Positions 1 to 5,375 of a stretch of DNA of 9,766 bases are shown piece after piece (position 1 is the first letter of the stretch; the number at the start of each line of letters is the position of its first letter). Source of the stretch: JAAEUE01 sp039180225 (GTDB taxonomy: Bacteria > Pseudomonadota > Alphaproteobacteria > Rhizobiales > CAJQND01). The translations under genes were made by a program, and so were the position numbers. A model generated the notes under the pieces. That model was not told the origin of the DNA. It saw only the letters and a program-made list of their open reading frames with translations, and did not search any database. The stretch covers positions 1 through 9,766 of the forward strand of contig JBCDDQ010000183.1 in the NCBI GenBank assembly GCA_039180225.1, in the 5' to 3' direction.

Positions 1-81
1 CGGCCGCGCTTCGCAACGCTACGGCAACCCACGAACAGTCGGCATGTCTGGACGTGGATCAGTTGCCCGGTCCAGACGATA

Positions 82-123
82 CTCTGGGACAATTTCCGCT
101 GAAGAGCGGAGATTGTCCTAGAG
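82..123 (+). repeat. 42-nt near-perfect inverted repeat (stem-loop)
   Basis: Bases 82-100 pair with 105-123 around the four-base loop GAAG. I count 19 consecutive pairs, of which 17 are Watson-Crick and two are G-T (86 with 119, 94 with 111). In a + strand RNA both would be G-U wobbles, so the stem is unbroken. In a - strand RNA they become A-C mismatches. This favours a structure selected in a + strand transcript. No T-run follows, so it is not a standard intrinsic terminator. It could be a structured 3' UTR element, a small RNA, an mRNA-stabilising hairpin or a mobile palindromic repeat. The structure is seen directly; its role is unknown. Confidence 0.7.
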
Positions 124-260
124 ATGGGCTGATTTGGCCCACCGAAGGCCGGGTTTTCGCGTCCGCTGAGCGTCGTTGCGGGCCGCTTGTGGTCGGCCAG
201 ACCAAGGCGCGCCCCGCGCCTCGGCAGCAGACGCGAGAACCCGGTCAAGCGTTTCCATAT

Positions 261-283
261 GACAAAGAACTGCTCTAGAGCAG
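261..283 (-). terminator. Possible intrinsic terminator of the DUF922 gene
   Basis: A perfect 14-bp palindrome at 270-283 (CTGCTCTAGAGCAG) lies four bases beyond the DUF922 stop codon. It can fold as a 5-bp stem with a CTAG loop. Read on the - strand it is followed by TTCTTTGTC, a pyrimidine-rich but interrupted tail. The stem is short, so this is a weak terminator candidate. The palindrome could also act on transcription arriving from the left. Confidence 0.35.
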
Positions 284-286
284 GCC

Positions 287-970
287 TTACCGGTTATCGT
301 CGTTTACGCGCTTATGGGAGTACCGCAGCGCGCGTTTCAGGCCAGCGCGCGCATAAGGCGTCTTCGGCGCACGCAGAGCCTGCGCAATCAGCGGCAGCCT
401 TGAGGCTCTGGCGGTTTCCCTGCGGTCAAACGCAGCGTGCAGCCGGTCGCAGCGCGCCAGCTCGGTCTTCACCAACGACTGTGCCTTGGCCCAAGCGGCG
501 TTGCAGCTCGACTGCCGGCCCATCCTGCGGGCGCTGCGTTCGATCTTCTTGGCGCAGCCGATCCAGATCTCCTTGTGGCGGTTCTCGTGCCAACGCGCGT
601 GTTTCACAAATTGGCGCCAACGCTTGCGCACGCCTGAGGACATCTTGGATTTCTGCGTCGCCTTGGGCAGGGTGATCACGAACGTGGTGGACACCTGGAA
701 GTTCTTCAACCTGCATCCGTTGGCCGTCACTGTATCGGCCTGGTAGCGGAAGCTGGCGGATGTTGTGGCCAGGGCCCGCGAGCCGTTCGCATGAGGCCCA
801 TTCGCCTGCATGTACGACAACAGCGCATAGGCGGACGTCCCCGGCACGGAGTAGGATTTGAAACTGGTTTTGACGATTGGCTTTGCGGGCGCCGGCGCAG
901 TTCCGGTCAGCAGCAATAGGGTGCTCAGTAAGGCGGCAGCGGTGCCACCTGATTTGCGAATCTTAAGCAA
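287..970 (-). CDS. DUF922 family putative secreted zinc-dependent protease
   Basis: The product is an exported protein of about 227 residues in the DUF922 family, whose members are described as putative secreted zinc proteases; the substrate is unknown. A signal peptide occupies roughly the first 30 residues (LLSTLLLLTG core, then APAPAKP). Downstream, a Tyr/Cys-containing beta region and a TTFVITLP strand precede a Trp-rich helix carrying HENRH, an HExxH zinc-binding signature, near residues 128-132. Four cysteines lie in the mature part, at about residues 86, 139, 156 and 174. I chose the TTG at 968-970 because GGGAGAG lies six bases upstream of it. An in-frame GTG at 983-985 would add five residues but has only a weak ribosome site. 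The C-terminal tail beyond the domain is basic. The family assignment is good; proteolytic activity is inferred from the motif only. Confidence 0.85.
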   Translation of the reverse strand: MLKIRKSGGTAAALLSTLLLLTGTAPAPAKPIVKTSFKSYSVPGTSAYALLSYMQANGPHANGSRALATTSASFRYQADTVTANGCRLKNFQVSTTFVITLPKATQKSKMSSGVRKRWRQFVKHARWHENRHKEIWIGCAKKIERSARRMGRQSSCNAAWAKAQSLVKTELARCDRLHAAFDRRETARASRLPLIAQALRAPKTPYARAGLKRALRYSHKRVNDDNR

Positions 971-1014
971 TGTTGTCTCTCCCACAGATCAGCTCAGCTT
1001 GGTTCGCCCACATC

Positions 1015-1047
1015 CGTGCACAGCCGCCCTCCCGGCCTTTTTGCACG
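1015..1047 (-). other. Possible leader stem-loop of the DUF922 gene
   Basis: On the - strand, CGTGCA and TGCACG (6 bp) enclose a second inverted pair, GCCG and CGGC, with an asymmetric internal loop. If the promoter at 1063-1091 is real, this lies in the untranslated leader, starting about ten bases after the expected transcript start. A regulatory role is speculation. Confidence 0.25.
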
Positions 1048-1062
1048 ATGCTCTCTTAGTGC

Positions 1063-1091
1063 AGTAAACTGATGTTCGCAGAACCGGTCAA
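1063..1091 (-). promoter_or_regulatory. Sigma-70-type promoter candidate for the DUF922 gene
   Basis: Read on the - strand, TTGACC (1091-1086) matches the -35 consensus at five of six bases. It is followed after exactly 17 bases by TTTACT (1068-1063), matching the -10 at four of six. The predicted start near base 1056 gives a leader of about 86 nt before the TTG start. Confidence 0.5.
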
Positions 1092-1151
1092 GCAAGTTGG
1101 TTGGTTCATGATGAGAATGTGATTGGGTTGGGGCAAACCATGAGGGGTGTG

Positions 1152-1541
1152 ATGAACCGGTGGGCTCTTGCGATGATTGTTCTGGCCGGGCTGGTGCTTC
1201 ATGCGGGCGCTGGCTATGCCCAAACGCCCAGTTCACTGCAGGGTGAGAAAATCGCGAACTTACACTGTTCCAGGTGTCATGTGATCCCGGGCCGCAACAA
1301 TATGGGCATTGGCTCCACGCCGTCGTTCAAGACCATGGTCACGTCCAAATCAAAAGCGTGGCGCGACAAGTTTGAAGCGTTTTTCGCCCTGGCGCCCCAT
1401 CCGGCCTTTGTGACCATAAAGGAGATGAGGACCGAACGCAGCGGACCCGCCATTGCAGCACCCATCATTCTCAGTTTGCGGGAAATCGATGATCTGATGG
1501 CCTATGTGGACCTGTTGGCCGCCGAATTGCGCAAACACTAG
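1152..1541 (+). CDS. Small periplasmic c-type cytochrome
   Basis: The product is a 129-residue single-haem cytochrome c, probably an electron carrier in the periplasm; its redox partner is unknown. A signal peptide covers about residues 1-23 (hydrophobic core, then AGAGYAQ). The haem attachment motif CSRCH lies at residues 39-43. The C-terminal LREIDDLMAYVDLL helix is typical of class I cytochromes. The distal methionine ligand is not certain: Met92 and Met51 are candidates. The start at 1152 is preceded by GAGGGG and begins MNRWALA directly before the signal core. Upstream ATGs at 1140 and 1101 would add residues that do not look like a signal peptide. Its stop overlaps that of the convergent gene at 1538. 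It has no other electron-transfer gene beside it. Confidence 0.85.
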   Translation: MNRWALAMIVLAGLVLHAGAGYAQTPSSLQGEKIANLHCSRCHVIPGRNNMGIGSTPSFKTMVTSKSKAWRDKFEAFFALAPHPAFVTIKEMRTERSGPAIAAPIILSLREIDDLMAYVDLLAAELRKH

Positions 1542-2290
1542 AGGCCCTGCCTGATAGCGCGCAGACCCGCGATAACCTGGCGTTTGGTGGCCGGGCTGCA
1601 GCGGGCTCTGCGTGCAGACCTGCGGGCCTGACGGTCAGCCTTCGCCACGGCCGTGCCGCCATAGCGTCTCACCATCCGGCCATGCTGGGCCGCGATCAGT
1701 TTCCAGAAGCGCAGTGCTTGCTTGTAGGGCAGATGATTGCAGCGCCGCTGCAGGTAATAGGCGCGTGTGTGCGACCTGTAGCGCGCAATGGAACCACGCG
1801 CCTGGCGCGGCGTGGTCCGGGCGTCAACCCGTGACGGCGCAACCGTTCTGGGGGCAAGCGCGGCTTGCCGGCGCACCTTGCGCCGCTCCTTCCGCTTGCG
1901 CTTTCGCGCCGCGACCCGCGCAGCTGCCTTCCTCTGGTCCACAAATTTTTGCTCAAACTTGCGGCCCGCACTCAGGCCGGCCAAGACCCGGCCCCTGGCA
2001 TTACCGCCGCAACTTGCAGAGCTTTTGGCTCGTTTGCGCGCAGCCTTGACGCTGGCTGACCCATTGGTCTTCGCCGCTGCGGTTTCCGCATAGGCCGCAT
2101 GTGTTGCCAGTTCTTCCCGGTCGTCCTGGCTGAGTTGGCGGCATTTTGATTCGGTTGCATGTGCTGCGGCAATGGTCTCGAACGAGTTGATGTCCAAGCC
2201 AACGCTCGCGGCCGCGGCCATCTTCGGCGCGCCGGACAGCAAACACAGCACAAGCGAAATAGAAATCGCTGAAGTGTTTAACGCTTTCAT
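1538..2290 (-). CDS. Exported basic protein with two cysteine-pair modules (paralog A)
   Basis: I do not recognise a named family. The 250-residue product has a signal peptide (about residues 1-28, ending MAAAA) and two copies of a helical module of roughly 70-80 residues. In module 1 the cysteines are C50 and C94; in module 2 they are C184 and C231. Each module ends in a V(L/I)AGL motif about nine residues after its second cysteine. A very basic linker (about 120-142, ARKRKRKERRKVRR) joins them. The second module carries AYYLQRRCNHL and FWKLI, closely matched in the neighbouring gene at 2410-3270. The start at 2290 has AGGGG upstream and opens directly on the signal peptide; a start at 2338 would not. 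The four mature cysteines could form one disulfide per module in the periplasm. The charge suggests binding to polyanions such as nucleic acid or lipopolysaccharide, which is inference. Confidence 0.8.
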   Translation of the reverse strand: MKALNTSAISISLVLCLLSGAPKMAAAASVGLDINSFETIAAAHATESKCRQLSQDDREELATHAAYAETAAAKTNGSASVKAARKRAKSSASCGGNARGRVLAGLSAGRKFEQKFVDQRKAAARVAARKRKRKERRKVRRQAALAPRTVAPSRVDARTTPRQARGSIARYRSHTRAYYLQRRCNHLPYKQALRFWKLIAAQHGRMVRRYGGTAVAKADRQARRSARRARCSPATKRQVIAGLRAIRQGL

Positions 2291-2414
2291 AACTAACCCC
2301 TGTCGCGCCTGAGTCTTCGTTAAGACGTAATATCCCAACCATAGTCTTGACCCACCAAGACCAGACGCTCGTCTATTATTTTTTGAGCTTACAGCCTAGG
2401 CGGTTAGTCTTAAC
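2291..2414 (-). promoter_or_regulatory. Intergenic leader with repeated GTCTT/AAGAC inverted repeats
   Basis: The 119-nt gap between the two paralogs holds several related dyads. GTCTT-CGTT-AAGAC lies at 2313-2326. GTCTTG-ACCCAC-CAAGAC, a perfect 6-bp stem, lies at 2344-2361. GTCTTAAC at 2407-2414 overlaps the upstream gene's stop and mirrors GTTAAGAC at 2319-2326. The same octamer occurs at 3288-3295 upstream of the second paralog. These could be regulator sites or leader hairpins. I found no convincing -35/-10 pair, and no GC-rich hairpin with a T-run. Confidence 0.3.
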
Positions 2415-3270
2415 GGCCTTGAAAGTCGTCAGCACTTCTTGAATTCAGCGTTAAAGAAGCTCTAAGGCGGCGCGGCTTGCGCTTTTTATTGAGAAGGCCA
2501 TAGCCGGCCAGCACCTGGGCGCGCGTGTGTTTTCCACAGCGGTTGGCCTTGGCTTTTGCCTTTCGGGCCGCCGCGCTCTGGACGCGCGAAACCGGTTTGG
2601 CGCCGTAGTGGGCCACAGCCCGCTTGTGCGCTTTGGTGATCAGTCTCCAGTAGGCCGTGGCATCTGATCTGCGCAAATGCTTGCATCTGCGTTCAATATA
2701 GTAGGCCTCCACACTGGCCTTATAGCGTTTGAAGCCTGCGTCCAGGCGGCGCTTGCGCGGCGCCTTCTTCTTCTTGGCGGTCACTATCGCCGGGGGTTTT
2801 GGCCTGCGGGCATCGATTTCGATTTGGGCCCAGGCCAGAAAGTCCTTCAGCTCCGGGGGAACAATGTGCGCTTCGGTGCCTTCTGCGCGCGAGTGCACCA
2901 GGCCATAGGCGGCAAACAGGCTGTCATCGATAATGGAACGCGCGCTATCGTCGCAACTGCTGTGCCGGTCTGTGAGATCGAGGGCGATGCGCTTGGCCTG
3001 GTTCACATCCTCAATCGGCAGCCGCTCAGCCATGAGGGCCCGCAAGGTCTTGGCGTGGCGCTTGAGGCGCTCCTGGGGCCAGGCGCGTAACATCGGGCAC
3101 TGAGTGGCGAGGGCATCGCCGGCGATCACCAGAGCATAGGCGCGCACAAAGTAGGCGCGCGTGGTGGTCATGCTGCCTGGCGACGTGGCTGTGGCCAGCG
3201 CCTGGCTCATGAGACCGGCCAATGCCAAGCACAAGATCACGCAGATGTTTGTTGCGCCAAACCGTTTCAT
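2410..3270 (-). CDS. Exported basic protein with two cysteine-pair modules (paralog B)
   Basis: The 286-residue product is a paralog of the protein encoded at 1538-2290 and belongs to no family I can name. A signal peptide spans about residues 1-26 (hydrophobic core, MSQALA end). Module 1 has C58 and C106; module 2 has C196 and C245. They are joined by a segment ending in a Lys/Arg run (about 165-175, KKKKAPRKRR). Module 2 contains AYYIERRCKHL, YWRLI and QVLAG, aligning almost without gaps with AYYLQRRCNHL, FWKLI and QVIAG of paralog A. Module 1 has diverged more. The C-terminal tail is basic. The ATG at 3268-3270 follows GAGGGG at unusually short spacing. Both genes point the same way with 119 nt between them, so tandem duplication is the simplest origin; co-transcription is possible but not shown. 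Confidence 0.8.
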   Translation of the reverse strand: MKRFGATNICVILCLALAGLMSQALATATSPGSMTTTRAYFVRAYALVIAGDALATQCPMLRAWPQERLKRHAKTLRALMAERLPIEDVNQAKRIALDLTDRHSSCDDSARSIIDDSLFAAYGLVHSRAEGTEAHIVPPELKDFLAWAQIEIDARRPKPPAIVTAKKKKAPRKRRLDAGFKRYKASVEAYYIERRCKHLRRSDATAYWRLITKAHKRAVAHYGAKPVSRVQSAAARKAKAKANRCGKHTRAQVLAGYGLLNKKRKPRRLRASLTLNSRSADDFQGR

Positions 3271-3418
3271 TGCCCCTCAACGTGCCCGTCTTAACCACGT
3301 GCGGGCGCCACAATGGCAGGCGAGCGTTAATGCGCCGATTAGGGTGCGCGGCCAGTGGAAATTGTGGTTAACTCAAACCTAACAACAGCCCTGAGTTCAG
3401 ACCGGAGGTGAGCCGTCG
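3271..3418. promoter_or_regulatory. Divergent intergenic region between paralog B and the glycosylase-like gene
   Basis: This 148-bp gap must hold promoters for both flanking genes, but no clear -35/-10 pair stands out. TTAACCAC at 3291-3298 and GTGGTTAA at 3364-3371 form an 8-bp inverted pair 65 bp apart. GTCTTAAC at 3288-3295 is an octamer repeated upstream of paralog A. A strong ribosome site, GGAGGTGA (3404-3411), lies seven bases before the + strand ATG and fixes that start. Confidence 0.35.
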
Positions 3419-4174
3419 ATGGATGTTAGAAAGACCGATTTCGGGCCGATCTACGAGCGGGCGTGCGCGCGCAAGGGCGGTGAGGACGTGCTGCTTTCGC
3501 TGCTGTCGGATGCGCCCGATCCCGAAGCGCTTGCCGCAACGCCCAATGACCGCGTCTTGTCCATGATGGCCAAATGCGTGTTCCGGGCCGGTTTCAACTG
3601 GCAGGTGATCGAGAAGAAGTGGCCCGGCTTTGAAGAGGCGTTTTTGGGCTTCGAGCCAGGTCCGCTCAATTTTCAGCCTGATGATTTCTGGGACGATCTG
3701 ACCAGCAATAAGGCCATCGTCCGCCACGGCGCCAAGATCCGGTCGGTGAAAGAGAATGCGGCCTTTGTTCTGGATGTCTCGGCGGAACATGGCAGTTTCG
3801 GACAGTTTGTGGCGGCCTGGCCCTCAGAGAATGTGGTGGGGCTGTGGGATGTGCTGGCCAAGCGCGGCAAGCGCCTTGGCGGCAATACGGGCCGTTACTT
3901 CCTGCGCTTTATCGGCAAGGACAGTTTTCTGCCCGGGCGTGATGCGGTGGCCGCGGTGCGGATTGCCGGGCTGGACGTGCCGCCACAGCCCACGGCCAAG
4001 CGCGACCTGAAGGCCATTCAGGAGCTGTTCAATCGCTGGCATGTCGAAACCGGGTTGCCCTATGTACACCTGTCGCGCATTGCCGCCATGTCAGCCGGCG
4101 ACAATATCGACCCGCAACGCCTGGCCTCTTACATAAGAGCAGGGCAGGAGCCTGAGGGTGAAGAGGAGGCCTAG
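3419..4174 (+). CDS. DNA-3-methyladenine glycosylase I-like protein
   Basis: The 251-residue product resembles Tag, the base-excision enzyme that removes 3-methyladenine from DNA. The match is clearest at residues 56-75 (RAGFNW, then a KKWPGFEEAF helix resembling Tag's LKKRENYRACF) and at IVRHGAKI (100-107), resembling Tag's IIRHRGKI. Other features differ. The zinc-binding Cys and His residues of E. coli Tag near both ends are missing. By alignment on the shared Trp, Tag's Glu38 falls on Cys53. The protein is about 60 residues longer, with a C-terminal FLPGRDAVAA segment reminiscent of helix-hairpin-helix glycosylases. It is a divergent, zinc-less branch, and glycosylase activity is uncertain. 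The start is fixed by an excellent ribosome site. Its TAG shares CTAG with the stop of the convergent dioxygenase gene. Confidence 0.8.
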   Translation: MDVRKTDFGPIYERACARKGGEDVLLSLLSDAPDPEALAATPNDRVLSMMAKCVFRAGFNWQVIEKKWPGFEEAFLGFEPGPLNFQPDDFWDDLTSNKAIVRHGAKIRSVKENAAFVLDVSAEHGSFGQFVAAWPSENVVGLWDVLAKRGKRLGGNTGRYFLRFIGKDSFLPGRDAVAAVRIAGLDVPPQPTAKRDLKAIQELFNRWHVETGLPYVHLSRIAAMSAGDNIDPQRLASYIRAGQEPEGEEEA

Positions 4175-5013
4175 ACCGGCCTGTCGCCCGCAATTGTGAT
4201 GCGTCGCATAACCCGGCGGTGGCCGTCATAATCGTTGATGGCGCAATGCTGGGAGCAACGGTTGTCCCACACCACCAAGGTGCCCGGTGCCCAGGACACC
4301 CGCGAGGTGAGTTCCGGCTTCACGCACTGGGCAAACAGATAGTCGAGCAATGGCTTGCTCTCTTCGCGGCCCATGCCGTCAAACAGGGCGGTGTGGGCCG
4401 GGTTGACGAAGAGAGCCGGACGGCCGGTTTCCGGATGGGTCCGCACCACCGGGTGGTGCGCCTGCAGATGCCCCGATTGGCCCGCATTCGCCGTCATCGA
4501 GCCGGTTTTCAGGTGATCGCCGCGCAGGGTCGCCGCATTGAGGTTGGATGTGTTGACGCCCGTTAAGCCCCTAAGGCTCGCTTGCAGCCCCTCTGAGAGG
4601 CTCTCAAATGCGCCATACATGTCGGCAAACAGCGTATCTCCGCCCCGTGGCGGGGTTTGCACCGCATACAGCAGAGTGCATTTGGGCGGTTCTGGAAGGT
4701 AGGTGGTGTCTGAGTGCCACATCCCGCCGAAATTGCTGGTTTGCTCAGGTTCCTTGATGATCTCGGTGATCTGAGGGTGGCCGGCCATGCCTTTGGCGAA
4801 CGGATAGTCGGCCAGCGGCCCAAACCGCGTGGCCGCGGTCAAAAGTTGGTCCGGGGAAAGGTCCTGGTCCCGGATCACGATCACCTGATGGGCCAGAAAC
4901 GCCTGATAAATGGTTTCAAACTGACGATCGCTGAGGTGGTTTAAGGCTGGTGCTGAGATCTCGCACCCCAGTTTGCCGCTGAGCGGTGTAACGGTGATGG
5001 TGTCTTCTGCCAT
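4171..5013 (-). CDS. TauD/TfdA family Fe(II)/2-oxoglutarate-dependent dioxygenase
   Basis: The 280-residue product is a cytoplasmic oxygenase that would couple 2-oxoglutarate decarboxylation to hydroxylation of a small organic substrate. The iron facial triad is visible: H100 and D102 in WHSDTTY, and H256 in SQHCAIND. Arg267 and Arg271 in HRRVMRR match the 2-oxoglutarate and sulfonate-region arginines of E. coli TauD (R266, R270), and the length is nearly the same. However, the TauD loop that carries His70, and the Ser158/Phe159 pair, are not conserved here. The substrate may be another sulfonate, sulfate ester or carboxylate rather than taurine. No transporter or sulfur-assimilation gene is adjacent. 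The ribosome site is weak. The promoter must lie in the 71-bp gap shared with the divergent gene at 5085, which contains a strong dyad. Confidence 0.88.
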   Translation of the reverse strand: MAEDTITVTPLSGKLGCEISAPALNHLSDRQFETIYQAFLAHQVIVIRDQDLSPDQLLTAATRFGPLADYPFAKGMAGHPQITEIIKEPEQTSNFGGMWHSDTTYLPEPPKCTLLYAVQTPPRGGDTLFADMYGAFESLSEGLQASLRGLTGVNTSNLNAATLRGDHLKTGSMTANAGQSGHLQAHHPVVRTHPETGRPALFVNPAHTALFDGMGREESKPLLDYLFAQCVKPELTSRVSWAPGTLVVWDNRCSQHCAINDYDGHRRVMRRITIAGDRPV

Positions 5014-5049
5014 GGCCTGTCGATCAGAGGTTTTGCTGACTTCGTGATT

Positions 5050-5078
5050 TTGCTTGGCCAGAATTTATGTGATAGATT
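5050..5078 (+). promoter_or_regulatory. Candidate promoter giving a leaderless transcript
   Basis: TTGCTT (5050-5055, three of six -35 matches) and TAGATT (5073-5078, four of six -10 matches) are separated by 17 bases. The expected transcription start, seven bases after the -10, is base 5085, the A of the ATG. No Shine-Dalgarno sequence precedes that ATG, which agrees with a leaderless message. The hexamers are imperfect. Confidence 0.35.
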
Positions 5079-5081
5079 CTG
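5059..5081. promoter_or_regulatory. 23-bp dyad, probable operator in the divergent promoter region
   Basis: CAGAATTTAT and ATAGATTCTG face each other across a three-base GTG spacer. Nine of ten positions are complementary; the exception is 65/75, a T-G pair. This is much more symmetrical than chance would readily give in a 71-bp gap, and it covers the candidate -10 of the gene at 5085. It also lies between that start and the divergent dioxygenase start, so one bound dimer could control both. The regulator is unknown. Confidence 0.6.
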
Positions 5082-5084
5082 CTC

Positions 5085-5360
5085 ATGATCAAACCTCTCT
5101 TTGCATCTGCACTGGTGCTCGCTGCTATGTCCGCTTCAGTGCTGGCAGGCCCCAAATGCACCTGCCGCTATCAGGGTGAGAACTACAACATTGGCGAAGT
5201 GGCCTGCATCCTGGGCGAACTGAAGCAATGTGAGATGACGCTCAACAACACGTCCTGGCGCACCTTGAGCGAAGGCTGCCCGCAGGCGCAGGTGCCCCAA
5301 TCCAAGCCCAAGGTAAGCCTGCAAGCCTTTGCGGGTAACGGCAAGACGGCGGCAAACTAA
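5085..5360 (+). CDS. Small secreted five-cysteine protein of unknown function
   Basis: The 91-residue product has a clear signal peptide (residues 1-21, cleavage likely after VLA). The mature chain has cysteines at 25, 27, 41, 49 and 65: a CTC pair, a central NNTSW motif and a proline/lysine-rich tail from about residue 67. No enzyme motif is visible. I have the impression that similar short proteins occur in other Alphaproteobacteria, but I cannot name the family. The odd cysteine number leaves one free residue, or one for intermolecular bonding. It ends 15 bases before the RNase T2 gene and is almost certainly co-transcribed with it. A role as partner, chaperone or inhibitor of that nuclease is possible but unproven. 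The ATG has no ribosome site upstream. Confidence 0.75.
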   Translation: MIKPLFASALVLAAMSASVLAGPKCTCRYQGENYNIGEVACILGELKQCEMTLNNTSWRTLSEGCPQAQVPQSKPKVSLQAFAGNGKTAAN

Positions 5361-5375
5361 GGCAGCAGCAAGAGT

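Larger units (their letters stand above)
1..286. other. Left-edge region with no recognised gene
   Basis: No gene can be named here. The + frame beginning at base 3 stays open from the window edge to a TAG at 276-278 (about 91 codons), so it could be the tail of a protein entering from the left. Its predicted residues match no family I know. Its third codon positions are only about 59% G/C by my count, not clearly above the surrounding DNA. The complementary - register is also free of stops, so openness alone says little. A long stem-loop at 82-123 runs through the frame, which argues against coding. I treat the stretch as probably intergenic or the 3' end of an unseen gene. Confidence 0.3.

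Noticed and set aside
3..278. Open + frame from the left edge to TAG
   Set aside because: Kept only as a remark. It has no family match and no raised third-position GC, the complementary register is also open, and a 42-nt hairpin interrupts it.
1612..2049. Long + strand open frame opposite paralog A
   Set aside because: It is antisense to a gene with a signal peptide, a ribosome site and a clear paralog next door. High GC and Arg/Ala-rich coding produce such shadows.
2363..2384. AGACGCTCGTCT followed by ATTATTTTTT as a + strand terminator
   Set aside because: The stem is only four bases once a workable loop is allowed, and no + strand gene ends before it.
4171..5013. Naming the dioxygenase gene tauD
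   Set aside because: Cofactor residues match but taurine-pocket positions do not, and no taurine transport genes are present.
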